DNA of 64,000 nucleotides from Candidatus Pelagibacter sp. (GTDB lineage: Bacteria; Pseudomonadota; Alphaproteobacteria; Pelagibacterales; Pelagibacteraceae). The position numbers and the translations under genes are program-made. Of this stretch, positions 18,755-29,209 are shown one piece after another (the stretch's first letter is position 1; every line of letters begins with the position of its first letter). The stretch lies in contig JAOLYI010000001.1 in assembly GCA_028343315.1 (NCBI GenBank), forward strand, positions 6,918-70,917, in the 5' to 3' direction. The notes under the pieces were generated by a model. That model was not told the DNA's origin. It saw only the letters and a program-made list of their open reading frames with translations, and made no database searches.

Positions 18755-19717
18755 ATGTTTGCACAGTTAAAACTTAATAAGTTTTTAACACTAATTATAT
18801 TAATTTTTTTGATTAACCCTGCTTTGGCGGAAGAAGAAGAGATTTTTTTAAAAGCCATTTCAGATCAAATTCAAGTAATCACAAAGGATCTAAAAACTTT
18901 AGAAAAAGCTGTTTATCAGAATTCAGATATTGTTTCCTTAAAGCCCCCAAGCTCGAGTAGTTCAGATGGTTTGAATGAAGATATTATGACTAAGCATCTT
19001 TTAAAACTGAATGAGATAGAGGACCAATTTAGAGAACTTACAAATAAATTTGAAGAAGTTAATTTTAAATTAGATAAATTATCTACACGAGTCACAAAAA
19101 TCCAATCAGATACTCAACTAAGATTTTCTGACATTGAAAACGGTACAAATAACACTACTGCAAAGAAAAAGACAGTTCTTCCAGGATCTACAAAACCACA
19201 AGATTTTGGTGCGGCTCCAGCTTACCAAACTTCAAATTTACCTAAAGAGCAATCAGTTAACTCAATCGAAAGTGCCAAAACTGTTATTGCAGATGAACCT
19301 GAAAAAAGGGAGTCCTTACTCCCTGATAAACCCGCAGATGAACAATATGATTTTGCAGTCAGTTTTATGAAAATAGGAGATTATGAAACAGCTGAATTTG
19401 CCTTAAAAGAATTTATAGAAAAAAATAAAGATCACGATTTAGCTGGTAGTGCACAGTATTGGTATGGAGAGACTTTTAGAATTAGGCAACTATATTCTGA
19501 TGCAGCCACAGCTTATCTTGATGGATATCAAAATTATCCTAAAAGCGTCAAAGCCCCAGACAATCTTTTAAAGTTAGGAATTACTATGGTTCAATTAGGA
19601 GAAAAGGATCAAGGATGCAAAATGATTTCAGGTATTAAAAAAGAATATCCAAAAGCCAGCAAGTCTGTGTTACAAAAAGCTCAGTATGAGCAAAAAAAAT
19701 TCAAGTGTAAGTCTTAA
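18755..19717 (+). CDS. cpoB: Tol-Pal accessory protein CpoB (YbgF)
   Basis: A 320-residue periplasmic protein: signal peptide ending in PALA (~25), a coiled-coil region (about 75-125), a linker, then C-terminal TPR repeats (EQYDFAVSFMKIGDYETAEFALKEF and GSAQYWYGETF). It coordinates cell-wall synthesis with outer-membrane constriction in E. coli. It starts only 26 bp after the pal terminator, so it is read through or uses a promoter overlapping that terminator. Its 3' end overlaps tilS by 32 bp. Confidence 0.9.
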   Translation: MFAQLKLNKFLTLIILIFLINPALAEEEEIFLKAISDQIQVITKDLKTLEKAVYQNSDIVSLKPPSSSSSDGLNEDIMTKHLLKLNEIEDQFRELTNKFEEVNFKLDKLSTRVTKIQSDTQLRFSDIENGTNNTTAKKKTVLPGSTKPQDFGAAPAYQTSNLPKEQSVNSIESAKTVIADEPEKRESLLPDKPADEQYDFAVSFMKIGDYETAEFALKEFIEKNKDHDLAGSAQYWYGETFRIRQLYSDAATAYLDGYQNYPKSVKAPDNLLKLGITMVQLGEKDQGCKMISGIKKEYPKASKSVLQKAQYEQKKFKCKS

Positions 19718-20705
19718 GAACGGCTTTCAAGGTTATCAAGATTTATCGATTATATTCTTAAACTTTAAAAATAAATTAGACTCTTTAAAGAAAAAAAAAT
19801 ATGTAGTCGCAGTATCTGGGGGTCCGGATAGTTTAGCCTTAGTAGCCCTAACAAAGGCTTACACATTTTTCAAGAAAGTTAAGTTTTATTATGTATTAGT
19901 TGATCACAATATTAGAAAAAATTCTAATCAAGAGGCTAAAAAAGTTAAAGACCTTTTAAAAAAAAAATACATAAATTTAAAAATTTTTTTAAATAAGAAA
20001 AAAATTACTAAAAATATTCAGGCTGAGGCAAGAAACACCAGATATGATATTCTCACAAATTATTGTAAAAGAAAAAATGTTAGAGTTCTTTTAACTGCTC
20101 ATAATTTAGAGGATCAGGTTGAAACTTTTTTTATAAGGCTTTCAAGAGGAAGTGGATTAAAGGGCCTGTCCGCAATGAAATCACTTAGCAAAATTAATAA
20201 CCAGGTTAGTTTATTCAGGCCTTTGTTAGACATAAAAAAAAAATTTTTAATTAAAATCTCTAAAAAGATTTTTGGTACGTATTTTAAAGACCCATCTAAT
20301 AAAGATGAAAAATATTTGAGAACAAAAGTAAGAAGTTTAAAAAAACCTCTTGAAAAAAGAGGAATTAGGTATGAACAAATTTTTAAATCTATACAAAATT
20401 TATCCCTAAGCAAGAATACTTTAGAGGAATATCTAAATAAAATTTTTAAAGAATTAATTAAAAAAACTAACAACGAGATTTTGATAAATTTTAAACAATA
20501 TAAAGATCTAAATAAAGACACCAAGATGGCTTTAATTAACGAGTCTATAAAACGTTTAAAAAAGAATTATTACGATCTAAGATCTAAAAAAGTAGATAAC
20601 TTAATAAAAAGTATTGATAAAATAGAGTTTAAAAAATCTACTCTCGGAGGATGTGTTTTTTTTAAAAGGGGCGACAATTTATGCTTGAAAGTAGAAAAGT
20701 ATTAA
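19686..20705 (+). CDS. tilS: tRNA(Ile)-lysidine synthase
   Basis: A 339-residue N-type PP-loop enzyme adding lysine to C34 of tRNA-Ile(CAU) so that it reads AUA. The ATP-binding motif AVSGGPDSLALVAL lies at about 41-54, followed by VDHNIR and TAHNLEDQVETFFIRLSRGSG. Shorter than E. coli TilS (432 aa), with a reduced C-terminal region. The ATG at 19686 lies within cpoB; the tilS-ftsH order is conserved in many bacteria. Confidence 0.92.
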   Translation: MSKKNSSVSLKNGFQGYQDLSIIFLNFKNKLDSLKKKKYVVAVSGGPDSLALVALTKAYTFFKKVKFYYVLVDHNIRKNSNQEAKKVKDLLKKKYINLKIFLNKKKITKNIQAEARNTRYDILTNYCKRKNVRVLLTAHNLEDQVETFFIRLSRGSGLKGLSAMKSLSKINNQVSLFRPLLDIKKKFLIKISKKIFGTYFKDPSNKDEKYLRTKVRSLKKPLEKRGIRYEQIFKSIQNLSLSKNTLEEYLNKIFKELIKKTNNEILINFKQYKDLNKDTKMALINESIKRLKKNYYDLRSKKVDNLIKSIDKIEFKKSTLGGCVFFKRGDNLCLKVEKY

Positions 20706-20805
20706 ATTTTTAAGGTAATTTGGTTGCTTTTTGTCTTATTTACAACTTATTAAATATTACAATATACTTGTTATATAAAAATTAATGATTATTTAAATAA
20801 TATAT

Positions 20806-22701
20806 ATGAATATCAAAAATCTAGTTATGTGGGTAATAATAGTCTTACTTTCTGTAGGACTATTTAATATGTTTCAGGATCCGAATAAAATAAAATCAGA
20901 AAGAAATTCATTACCATTTTCCAAATTCTTAAATGAGGTTGACTCTGGAAGAGTTGTTGAAGTTCAAATTCAAGGAAACAATATTTCTGGGGTTTTAGCT
21001 GACGGCAATACATTTAAAACTTACTCTCCTAATTATCCAGAGCTAGTAGATAAACTTTCATCTAAAGGTGTTAGCATTATAGCTACACCCCTGGAAGATA
21101 AGATGCCTTCACTTCTAGGAATTTTATTATCATGGTTTCCAATGCTTTTGCTTATTGGAGTATGGATATTTTTTATGCGTCAGATGCAAGGAGGCAAAGG
21201 TGGTGCGATGGGATTCGGAAGGTCAAAAGCAAAGTTATTAAATGAAGCCCAAGGTAAAGTTACTTTTAACGATGTTGCAGGTGTTGAAGAAGCCAAAGAA
21301 GAAGTCGAAGAGATAGTTGAATTTTTAAAAGATCCAAAAAAATTTAGTCGTCTTGGCGGAAAAATTCCCAAGGGAGCACTATTGATTGGACCACCAGGAA
21401 CAGGTAAAACTTTATTAGCTAAAGCAATAGCAGGTGAAGCTAATGTACCTTTTTTCTCTATTTCAGGTTCAGATTTTGTTGAAATGTTTGTAGGTGTCGG
21501 AGCTTCTAGAGTAAGAGACATGTTTGAGCAAGGAAAAAAACATTCGCCGTGTATTATTTTTATAGATGAGATAGATGCAGTCGGCAGAAGTAGAGGAGCA
21601 GGTTTAGGTGGAGGAAATGATGAGAGAGAACAAACCCTTAACCAATTACTTGTAGAGATGGATGGTTTTGACACTAACGAAGGAATTATTTTGATTGCAG
21701 CAACTAATAGACCTGATGTGCTTGACCCAGCTTTATTAAGACCTGGACGGTTCGATAGACAGGTTGTTGTTGGTAACCCAGATATCATTGGTAGAGAAGC
21801 AATTTTAAAAGTCCATATTAAAAAAATTAGTACTGGTCCAGATGTAAAACTAAGAACCATAGCAAGAGGAACTCCAGGTTTTTCTGGGGCAGATTTAGCT
21901 AATTTAATTAATGAATCCGCACTATTAGCTGCTAGAAAAAATAAGAGAGTCGTAACAATGTCTGATATTGAAGAAGCTAAAGACAAAGTTATGATGGGGG
22001 CTGAAAGAAGATCAATGGTTATGTCAGAGGATGAAAAAAAACTAACAGCATATCATGAAGGCGGACATGCTATAGTAGCTTTAAACGAAAAAGCTTCAGA
22101 TCCAATACATAAAGCAACAATAATACCAAGAGGAAGAGCGCTGGGAATGGTTATGAGATTACCGGAAAGAGATCAGCTGTCAGTTACTAGAGAAAAAATG
22201 CATTCCGATATAGCTGTGGCTATGGGAGGAAGAATAGCGGAAGAAATAATTTTTGGACATGATAAAGTTACATCTGGAGCTTCTTCAGATATAGATATGG
22301 TTACAAAACTAGCAAAAAATATGGTCACAAAATATGGGATGACTACAGAACTAGGAACTATAGCTTATGGTGAAAATGAGGAAGAAGTTTTCCTTGGTAG
22401 ATCAGTAACTAAAAGTCAAAATATGTCAGAGGAAACTGCTAAAAAAATTGACTCAGCAGTTAAAAAAATCGTAGATAAAGGTTATGAACGAGCTAAACAA
22501 ATTTTGACAGATAAAATTGATGACCTTCATAAACTTGCTAAAGCCCTTTTAATTTACGAAACTTTATCTGGCGACGAAATAAGAGATTTGATTTTAAGAG
22601 ATATTAAACCAACTAGATCGTTTAAAGAAGACGATAAAGATGATGGAAAATCATCATCTGCTCTTGGTTCTTTAGGATTAAAACCTAAGCCAGCCGTATA
22701 A
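20806..22701 (+). CDS. ftsH: Membrane AAA+ protease FtsH
   Basis: A 631-residue ATP-dependent zinc metalloprotease of the inner membrane. Helices lie at about 5-22 and 100-125 around a periplasmic domain. Walker A GPPGTGKT is near residue 195, followed by IDEIDAVGR and the second region of homology with RPGRFDR. The protease motif HEGGH is near 417. It degrades membrane and short-lived proteins; in E. coli it controls RpoH, also present here. No Shine-Dalgarno is visible before the ATG; 100 bp of A+T-rich sequence separates it from tilS. Confidence 0.98.
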   Translation: MNIKNLVMWVIIVLLSVGLFNMFQDPNKIKSERNSLPFSKFLNEVDSGRVVEVQIQGNNISGVLADGNTFKTYSPNYPELVDKLSSKGVSIIATPLEDKMPSLLGILLSWFPMLLLIGVWIFFMRQMQGGKGGAMGFGRSKAKLLNEAQGKVTFNDVAGVEEAKEEVEEIVEFLKDPKKFSRLGGKIPKGALLIGPPGTGKTLLAKAIAGEANVPFFSISGSDFVEMFVGVGASRVRDMFEQGKKHSPCIIFIDEIDAVGRSRGAGLGGGNDEREQTLNQLLVEMDGFDTNEGIILIAATNRPDVLDPALLRPGRFDRQVVVGNPDIIGREAILKVHIKKISTGPDVKLRTIARGTPGFSGADLANLINESALLAARKNKRVVTMSDIEEAKDKVMMGAERRSMVMSEDEKKLTAYHEGGHAIVALNEKASDPIHKATIIPRGRALGMVMRLPERDQLSVTREKMHSDIAVAMGGRIAEEIIFGHDKVTSGASSDIDMVTKLAKNMVTKYGMTTELGTIAYGENEEEVFLGRSVTKSQNMSEETAKKIDSAVKKIVDKGYERAKQILTDKIDDLHKLAKALLIYETLSGDEIRDLILRDIKPTRSFKEDDKDDGKSSSALGSLGLKPKPAV

Positions 22702-22704
22702 AAT

Positions 22705-23763
22705 ATGAGAAAATATTACACTCGTGCGTGTAATTTTTTCTATGGCTCAAATTCAAAAAAATTAGTTAAAAAGAAATTAACCCTCCCGCTTTGTGGAGAG
22801 GATTCAATATCATTCAATCAAATTGAAATTTTTATTAGAGATAAAAGAAAAGTAAACTCCAAAATAATAGATATAAAAAACATAAACAAATTACCTTTAG
22901 TAATTAAAAAAAAAATATCAATAGATATTAAAAAAATTATAACTAAAAGAAAATTTTTAAAAAATAAAGACCATCTGATTATGGGAGTTTTAAATATGAC
23001 ACCTGATAGTTTTTCTGATGGAGGTAAATTTAATTCTATTAAAAAAGCCAACCAAAGAATAAAAGATATGATAAAGGCAGGGGCAGATATTATTGATGTA
23101 GGGGGAGAGTCAACTCGACCTGGATCAAAAATTATTTCTGAAAAAAATGAACTACAAAGAGTGAGAAAAACAATAGAAAAATTTAAACAAAATTTTCCTA
23201 AAACCTTGTTATCAATTGATACAAGAAAATCATTAGTAATGAATTTTTCAATTAACAATAAGGCAGATATTATTAATGATGTTTCATGTTTTAAATTTGA
23301 TTCAAAATCCTTTGAGTCTATTAAAAAAAAAAAAATATGGAAAATAATACATCATATGCAAGGAACACCCCAAAATATGCAGATTAATCCTTCATACAAC
23401 CATGTTCTATTGGAAATTTATGATTTTTTTGAGGAATATATTGAAAAGTTTAAAAAGACTAAAAATAATAAAAAATTAATATTGGATCCTGGAATAGGCT
23501 TTGGAAAAAAGTTGAAACATAATTTGATGATCTTAAATAAAGTTTCATTATTTCATTCACTTGGTTTTCCTATATTACTAGGAACATCTAGAAAAAGATT
23601 TATTAATCAAATTTCTGGAAAATATGATACGAAGGAAAGAATTGGAGGAACTTTATCATCAATAATTTTTTCTTTCTCACAAGGAGTTAAAATTTTTAGG
23701 GTACATAATGTTGAAGAAGTCAAACAAGGTCTTTTAGTATTTAAAACTTTATTAAATAAATGA
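22705..23763 (+). CDS. folP: Dihydropteroate synthase
   Basis: A 352-residue folate enzyme joining pABA to dihydropterin pyrophosphate. The TIM-barrel starts near residue 91 with MGVLNMTPDSFSDGG, then DVGGESTRPGS, SIDTRKS, DPGIGFGKK and LLGTSRKRFI. About 80 extra N-terminal residues (opening MRKYYTRACNFFYG) resemble the extension in other alphaproteobacterial FolP. It lies 3 nt after ftsH, and its stop overlaps glmM (ATGA). It contains a 13-A run (23323-23335). Confidence 0.95.
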   Translation: MRKYYTRACNFFYGSNSKKLVKKKLTLPLCGEDSISFNQIEIFIRDKRKVNSKIIDIKNINKLPLVIKKKISIDIKKIITKRKFLKNKDHLIMGVLNMTPDSFSDGGKFNSIKKANQRIKDMIKAGADIIDVGGESTRPGSKIISEKNELQRVRKTIEKFKQNFPKTLLSIDTRKSLVMNFSINNKADIINDVSCFKFDSKSFESIKKKKIWKIIHHMQGTPQNMQINPSYNHVLLEIYDFFEEYIEKFKKTKNNKKLILDPGIGFGKKLKHNLMILNKVSLFHSLGFPILLGTSRKRFINQISGKYDTKERIGGTLSSIIFSFSQGVKIFRVHNVEEVKQGLLVFKTLLNK

Positions 23764-25091
23764 AAAAAAAATATTTTGGAACTGATGGTATAAGAGGAAC
23801 AGTAAACATAGGAAATATTAATGGTGAAAAATTTTTCAAATTTGGTTTAGCAGCTGGTACTTATTTTAAAAATCTAAAAAAAAAAAAACAAATTGCAATT
23901 ATTGCTAAAGATACTCGATTATCTGGCTACACACTTGAACCAGCTTTAGTATCAGGCTTAACTTCTGCTGGAATGCATATATTTACATTAGGACCATTAC
24001 CAACAAACGGTTTGGCTATGCTAACTAAAAAAATGAAAGCCAATCTTGGAATAATGATCACCGCATCTCATAATCCTTTTCATGATAATGGATTAAAGTT
24101 ATTTGGCCCTGATGGTTTGAAACTATCTGACAAGATCGAAAAAAAAATTGAAAATTTAATTGATGCTAAGACCATAAGTCATTTATCTCAGCCAAAATCA
24201 CTGGGTAGAGTAAAAAGGCTTGAGGACGGTAATGATAAATATATTCAAATTTTAAAAAATAATTTTCCAAAGGATTTTAGCCTTAAAGGCATGCGCATAG
24301 TCTTAGATTGTGCCAATGGTGCGGGATATAAATCTGCTCCAAAAATACTTTCTGATTTAGGAGCAAAAGTTTTTTCAATTGGCGTCAAACCCAACGGTCT
24401 TAATATTAATTACAAATGTGGATCAACATTTCCAGAAGTTTTAAGAAAATATGTAAAAAAATATAAAGCAGATCTTGGTATTGCTCTAGATGGTGATGCA
24501 GATAGGGTAATTATGTGTGATGAAAAAGCTCAAATAATTGATGGTGACCAAATTATTGCGATGATTGGCAAAAGATGGAAAGAAAAAAAAATTCTGAAAG
24601 GTGGAGTAATTGGAACCCTTATGTCTAATTATGGATTAGAAAAGTTTTTTTTAAGCGAGAAAGTTAGTTTTAAACGATCAAAAGTAGGCGATAGATATGT
24701 AAAAGAAATGATGAGAAAACATAACTATAATCTAGGTGGAGAACAATCTGGCCATATAATTTTAGGTAAATTTGCTACTACAGGTGACGGTTTATTAGTT
24801 GCTTTGGAAACATTATTTGCTTTAAGAAAAGGCAAGTTAGCTAGCGAAACATTTGGAGTTTATAAATCAGTTCCGCAAAAACTTTTAAATATTAAAGTAA
24901 GGGATAAAAAAATTGTTAACTCTCCAAAGTGCAAAAAAGCCATAAAAGCAGCGAACGAACTTATAAAAAATAAAGGCAGACTATTAGTAAGACCTTCAGG
25001 AACAGAACCAAAAGTGAGAATAATGTGCGAGTCACTCAATGTTTCTTTAATAAAAAAATGTTTAGCTATGGTTAAAAAGACAATTCATTAA
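23760..25091 (+). CDS. glmM: Phosphoglucosamine mutase
   Basis: A 443-residue alpha-phosphohexomutase making glucosamine-1-phosphate for peptidoglycan and lipid A. Seen: FGTDGIRG (6-13), the phosphoserine loop ITASHNPFHDNG with Ser103, metal-binding DGDADR (~240), GGEQSGH, and the phosphate loop RPSGTEPKVR near the end. Normal length. It overlaps folP by 4 bp. A 13-A run at 23876-23888 encodes part of a lysine stretch. Confidence 0.97.
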   Translation: MKKKYFGTDGIRGTVNIGNINGEKFFKFGLAAGTYFKNLKKKKQIAIIAKDTRLSGYTLEPALVSGLTSAGMHIFTLGPLPTNGLAMLTKKMKANLGIMITASHNPFHDNGLKLFGPDGLKLSDKIEKKIENLIDAKTISHLSQPKSLGRVKRLEDGNDKYIQILKNNFPKDFSLKGMRIVLDCANGAGYKSAPKILSDLGAKVFSIGVKPNGLNINYKCGSTFPEVLRKYVKKYKADLGIALDGDADRVIMCDEKAQIIDGDQIIAMIGKRWKEKKILKGGVIGTLMSNYGLEKFFLSEKVSFKRSKVGDRYVKEMMRKHNYNLGGEQSGHIILGKFATTGDGLLVALETLFALRKGKLASETFGVYKSVPQKLLNIKVRDKKIVNSPKCKKAIKAANELIKNKGRLLVRPSGTEPKVRIMCESLNVSLIKKCLAMVKKTIH

Positions 25092-25094
25092 TAC

Positions 25095-25907
25095 ATGAAA
25101 CCTAAATCAAATGTTTTAATTATAGCAGGTTCAGATTCATCTGGCGGCGCCGGAATTCAAGCAGATATTAAAACTGTTACATCACTAGGAAGTTATGCAA
25201 TGACTGCAATTACTGCTGTTACTTCTCAAAATACCACAGGATTAAAATCAATATCACCAATAAAGCCAAAAGAAATATCAAGTCAAATAGATTTTTCAGC
25301 TAAAGATATTAGGCCTAATGCAGTAAAAATAGGAATGTTACACTCAAAGCAAGTAATTCAAGCTGTAGTAAAATCTTTGAAAAAAATTAAAATAAAAAAA
25401 GTAGTACTCGACCCCGTTATGGTTGCCAAAGGTGGTGCAAAACTCATAAATAATGCAGCAATTATTTATATAAAAAATCAATTGATGAAAAATGTTTTAT
25501 TAATAACACCAAATATTCCAGAGGCAGAAATTTTAACAAGTACAAAAATTAATTCTACTAAAGATATGATAAAAGTTGGAAAAATCTTAATTAGTTTAGG
25601 TGCTAAAAATGTTTTGATTAAAGGGGGTCATCTCAACTCAAAACAAATGAATGATATTTTATTAAATAAAAATATTATCAAGGTATTTAGAAGTAAAAAG
25701 CATAGTTCAAAAAATACTCATGGAACTGGATGCACATTATCCTCTGCAATAGCAACGTATTTATCATGTGGAAAAGATTTGATTAAATCTTGTGAGCTTG
25801 GAATTAAATATGTTAATGAAGCAATAAAATCTAATTTAAACTTAGGAAAAGGAAACGGTCCAATTAATCACTTAAATTCATTTACTATAAATAAAAAATT
25901 TAAATAA
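25095..25907 (+). CDS. thiD: Hydroxymethylpyrimidine (phosphate) kinase
   Basis: A 270-residue ribokinase-fold enzyme phosphorylating HMP and HMP-P. Seen: [18 protein letters not shown] (10-27), DPVMVAKGG (~107), [10 protein letters not shown] (~138), and the anion-hole/catalytic segment [15 protein letters not shown] (~206-220). With thiE it allows thiamine to be made from imported pyrimidine precursor. It overlaps purA by one base. Confidence 0.96.
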   Translation: MKPKSNVLIIAGSDSSGGAGIQADIKTVTSLGSYAMTAITAVTSQNTTGLKSISPIKPKEISSQIDFSAKDIRPNAVKIGMLHSKQVIQAVVKSLKKIKIKKVVLDPVMVAKGGAKLINNAAIIYIKNQLMKNVLLITPNIPEAEILTSTKINSTKDMIKVGKILISLGAKNVLIKGGHLNSKQMNDILLNKNIIKVFRSKKHSSKNTHGTGCTLSSAIATYLSCGKDLIKSCELGIKYVNEAIKSNLNLGKGNGPINHLNSFTINKKFK

Positions 25908-27199
25908 TGAAAAATGTAGTAGTAGTAGGTTCACAGTGGGGAGATGAAGGCAAAGGAAAAATTGTTGATTGGCTTTCAAGTGAAGCAGATATTGTGGTTC
26001 GTTTTCAAGGCGGACATAATGCAGGGCACACTCTAGTAATAGATAAAAAAGTATTTAGATTAAGATTATTACCTTCGGGAATTGTCCGAAAAGGTAAGAT
26101 TTCAATTCTCGGAAATGGAGTTGTTATTGATCCGTGGGCTCTTTTAGATGAAATAAAGGAGATAAAAAAACAAGGTGTAGATGTAACTCCTGAAAACTTT
26201 ATGATTTCAGAGTCCGCATCACTTATTTTGCCATTTCATCAAGAAATGGATGAGATAAGAGAAGATGCGGCTGGCAAAGGAAAAATTGGAACTACTAGAA
26301 GAGGCATAGGTCCTTGCTATGAAGATAAAGTAGGAAGAAGATCTATTAGAGTTATGGATTTAAGATCAGAAAGTAATTTAGATAATAGATTAGAAAATGT
26401 TTTGTTGCATCATAATGCTATTAGAAAAGGCTTAAACAAAAAAATTTATGAAAAAAACGATCTTAAAAGAAAATTATTAGCAATAGCTCCTGAAATTTTA
26501 AAATTTGCACAACCCGTTTGGTTAAAAATAGACCAATTCAACAATAATAGCAAAAAAATATTATTTGAAGGTGCGCAAGGTATACTTTTAGACGTAGATC
26601 ATGGCACTTATCCATACGTCACATCCTCTAATACAGTACCTGCGATGGCTGCAACTGGTTCAGGATCAGGACCTGACAAGATTAATTATATTTTAGGAAT
26701 AACGAAAGCCTACACGACAAGAGTGGGTAGCGGACCGTTTCCAACTGAATTAGATGATGAGATAGGAGAAAGTCTGGGTAGAAGAGGCAAAGAATTTGGA
26801 ACTGTAACAGCAAGAAAAAGAAGATGCGGTTGGTTTGATGGAGTTTTAGTTAGACAAACAATTAAAATCTCAGGAATAAATGGAATAGCTCTAACAAAAC
26901 TAGACGTACTTGACGAACTAGATGAAATTAAAATGTGCGTTGAGTATGAATTAAATGGAAAAAAAATAGATTATTTACCAGCTGCTTCAGAGGACCAATT
27001 TAATATAAAACCTATCTACAAAACTTTTTCCGGGTGGAAAACTAAAACAGAAGGTATAAGAAACTTTAAAGACTTACCTGATAATGCAAAAAAATATGTT
27101 CACGCTTTGGAGGATTTTATTGGAGCTAAAATATCAAGCATTTCGACAAGTCCCGAAAGAGAAGATACAATACTAGTAGAAGATCCTTTTAATAATTAA
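25907..27199 (+). CDS. purA: Adenylosuccinate synthase
   Basis: A 430-residue GTP-dependent enzyme committing IMP to AMP synthesis. Seen: [15 protein letters not shown] with Asp13, GGHNAGHT with the catalytic His41 region, [26 protein letters not shown], and [13 protein letters not shown]. Full length. Its stop overlaps the opposing rpoH stop by 4 bp; no terminator separates them. Confidence 0.97.
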   Translation: MKNVVVVGSQWGDEGKGKIVDWLSSEADIVVRFQGGHNAGHTLVIDKKVFRLRLLPSGIVRKGKISILGNGVVIDPWALLDEIKEIKKQGVDVTPENFMISESASLILPFHQEMDEIREDAAGKGKIGTTRRGIGPCYEDKVGRRSIRVMDLRSESNLDNRLENVLLHHNAIRKGLNKKIYEKNDLKRKLLAIAPEILKFAQPVWLKIDQFNNNSKKILFEGAQGILLDVDHGTYPYVTSSNTVPAMAATGSGSGPDKINYILGITKAYTTRVGSGPFPTELDDEIGESLGRRGKEFGTVTARKRRCGWFDGVLVRQTIKISGINGIALTKLDVLDELDEIKMCVEYELNGKKIDYLPAASEDQFNIKPIYKTFSGWKTKTEGIRNFKDLPDNAKKYVHALEDFIGAKISSISTSPEREDTILVEDPFNN

Positions 27200-28092
27200 T
27201 TAGCAGGTAGTAAATTTTTAGATTTACTTGAGTTAATCATAGACTTTTGTAATTTTTCAAAAGCTTTAGTCTCTATTTGTCTTATTCTTTCTCTACTAAT
27301 TTTATATTTTTTACTTAATTCTTCTAATGTTTTTGGTTCTTCCGAAAGCCTTCGTGCAGCAATAATTTCCTTCTCTCTGTCATTTAAAATTTTCATTGCA
27401 CTATCTAACAATTCTTTTTTATCATCATACTCTTGTTTTTGAGAAACAATAAGTTCTTGATCTAGACTATCGTCTACTAACCAATCTTGCCATTCATCCA
27501 TCTCACCACTTTTAATAGGATCATTTAATGATTTTTCTTGACCCATCATCCTTCTATTCATATTTATAACTTCATGAGACTCTACATCTAATCTTTTCGA
27601 TATTTCATTAACTTGCTCATCCTTAAGATCCCCTTCTTGTCCCGGAGCTATTTGATTTTTAAGTTTTTTTAAATTAAAAAAAAGTTTTTTTTGAGCAGTT
27701 GTAGTGCCCATTTTAACTAAACTCCATGATCTTAAAACATATTCTTGTATCGCAGCTTTAATCCACCACATCGCATAAGTTGCAAGTCTAAATCCTTTTT
27801 CAGGATCGAATTTTTTTACCGCTTGCATTAAACCTAGATTTCCTTCTGAGATTAATTCATTAACTGGAAGACCATAACCTCGATATCCCATTGCTATTTT
27901 AGCTACTAAACGTAAATGACTAGTAACTAATTTATGAGCAGATTTTAAATTACCATTTTCCCTCCAATTTTTTGCCAACATGTATTCCTCCTCAGCATCA
28001 AGCATAGGAAATTTTTTAATCTGCGCTAAATAAATAGATAAGCCTCCCACTGAAGGAACGGGCAAATTACTTATCTGACTTTTTTTACTCAT
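27196..28092 (-). CDS. rpoH: Heat-shock sigma factor RpoH
   Basis: A 298-residue sigma-70 family factor. Region 2 is [17 protein letters not shown]...[13 protein letters not shown]...[21 protein letters not shown]. The RpoH box [12 protein letters not shown] follows, which separates it from RpoD. Region 4 is [19 protein letters not shown]. It directs heat-shock genes. Thirty bases separate it from rluD, so the two are likely cotranscribed. Confidence 0.95.
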   Translation of the reverse strand: MSKKSQISNLPVPSVGGLSIYLAQIKKFPMLDAEEEYMLAKNWRENGNLKSAHKLVTSHLRLVAKIAMGYRGYGLPVNELISEGNLGLMQAVKKFDPEKGFRLATYAMWWIKAAIQEYVLRSWSLVKMGTTTAQKKLFFNLKKLKNQIAPGQEGDLKDEQVNEISKRLDVESHEVINMNRRMMGQEKSLNDPIKSGEMDEWQDWLVDDSLDQELIVSQKQEYDDKKELLDSAMKILNDREKEIIAARRLSEEPKTLEELSKKYKISRERIRQIETKAFEKLQKSMINSSKSKNLLPAN

Positions 28093-28122
28093 AATTTTTA
28101 CTTATATATGAAATTTATTATT

Positions 28123-29103
28123 TCAACTGCTTAAATTTTCAAGCAAATTCAATATCTTTTTAAAACCTTTAGGTAAATCAGAGTTAAAACACATCCATTT
28201 TTTTGTTTTGGGATGAGAAAACTCTAAAGTCTTAGCATGCAGAGCTTGTCCAGATAATTTATTGAGTTTTATAAAAAAATCATTATTAATTTTTTTAAAT
28301 TTGATATTTTTTTTTCCATATTGTTTATCTCCAAGTAAGGAGGTGCCTTTATATTTTAAATGCACTCTGATCTGATGCGTTCTACCCGTCTCCAATTCAC
28401 ATTCAAGCAAACTTATTTTTGGGATATCTTTTATGTTAAAGACCTTTATAGTTTTATAATTAGTAATTGCTTTTTTTCCATTTATATCGCTTACCGTCAT
28501 TAATTGTCGATTTTTTTTATCTCTTGAAATCAATGTATTTATTTTACCACAAAGAGGTCTTACTACACCCCAAGATAAACAAAGATATTTTCTCTTAATA
28601 GTATGTTTGCTAAACTGATTACCCAAATTAGCATGTGCTAAATTGTTTTTCGCAACAACTAGCAATCCGCTAGTTTCTTTATCAATCCTATGAACAATCC
28701 CTGGTCTTAAAGTTCCATTAATATCTGATAAATTTTTTTTATATTTAAATAATAAGGCATTTACTAAAGTATCTTTATAATTACCTGCGCCGGGATGAAC
28801 TACCATACCTTTTGGTTTATTGATTACTAAAATATCTTTATCCTCATAAATTATATCTAATTTAATTTTTTTGGGCACAATATCTTGATTCTTTTTTTCA
28901 ATAATTTTAATTGTAATTTGATCTTGATATTTAACTTTTATTGACGGAGATGATATTACTATATTATTTAATCTAACTTGTTTATCTTCAATAAGTTTTT
29001 TTAAGAAAGATCTAGTAAATTCATTAATATTATCTGCCAAAAATACATCCAACCTTTTGTTATTATTATTTTCATCAACTGAAAATTTAATTGTATTATT
29101 CAT
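28123..29103 (-). CDS. rluD: Pseudouridine synthase, RluD-type
   Basis: A 326-residue enzyme with an N-terminal S4-like RNA-binding region (KRLDVFLAD, then FTRSFLKKLIEDKQVRLNN) and a catalytic domain with GIVHRIDKETSGLLVV (catalytic Asp141), HPGAG and TGRTHQIRVHL. E. coli RluD modifies the helix 69 loop of 23S rRNA (1911/1915/1917). RluC-like specificity cannot be excluded by eye. Its ATG is 24 bp from the oppositely oriented tRNA-Arg. Confidence 0.9.
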   Translation of the reverse strand: MNNTIKFSVDENNNNKRLDVFLADNINEFTRSFLKKLIEDKQVRLNNIVISSPSIKVKYQDQITIKIIEKKNQDIVPKKIKLDIIYEDKDILVINKPKGMVVHPGAGNYKDTLVNALLFKYKKNLSDINGTLRPGIVHRIDKETSGLLVVAKNNLAHANLGNQFSKHTIKRKYLCLSWGVVRPLCGKINTLISRDKKNRQLMTVSDINGKKAITNYKTIKVFNIKDIPKISLLECELETGRTHQIRVHLKYKGTSLLGDKQYGKKNIKFKKINNDFFIKLNKLSGQALHAKTLEFSHPKTKKWMCFNSDLPKGFKKILNLLENLSS

Positions 29104-29118
29104 AAATTAATTTAGATT
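29091..29118 (+). promoter_or_regulatory. Candidate tRNA-Arg promoter inside the rluD 5' end
   Basis: TTGTAT (29091-29096) and TAGATT (29113-29118) are 16 bp apart, ending 9 bp before the tRNA. The -35 lies in the first codons of rluD on the other strand. With only 24 bp between the genes, the tRNA promoter must overlap rluD. Confidence 0.4.
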
Positions 29119-29127
29119 ACTCATATT

Positions 29128-29205
29128 GCGCCGGTAGCTTCAACTGGATAGAGCGCCGGATTTCGGCTCCGGAGGTTATGGGTTCGACTCCTATCCGGCG
29201 CACCA
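29128..29205 (+). tRNA. tRNA-Arg (TCG)
   Basis: Complete cloverleaf with encoded CCA. Acceptor GCGCCGG/CCGGCGC, D arm GCTT...GAGC, anticodon stem CCGGA/TCCGG with loop TTTCGGC (anticodon at 29163-29165), T arm ATGGG TTCGACT CCTAT. TCG pairs with CGA and, with unmodified U34, possibly the whole CGN box. Most bacteria use tRNA-Arg(ACG) for CGN. Confidence 0.96.
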
Positions 29206-29209
29206 TATT

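Noticed and set aside
20706..20805. Heat-shock (RpoH-type) promoter upstream of ftsH
   Set aside because: Sequence is nearly pure A+T; no CTTGAA-like -35 with a C-rich -10 at proper spacing was found.
21180..21986. A 268-codon open frame antisense to ftsH
   Set aside because: It mirrors the ftsH AAA domain in codon-paired antisense, has no start signal or recognisable domain, and ftsH is certain.
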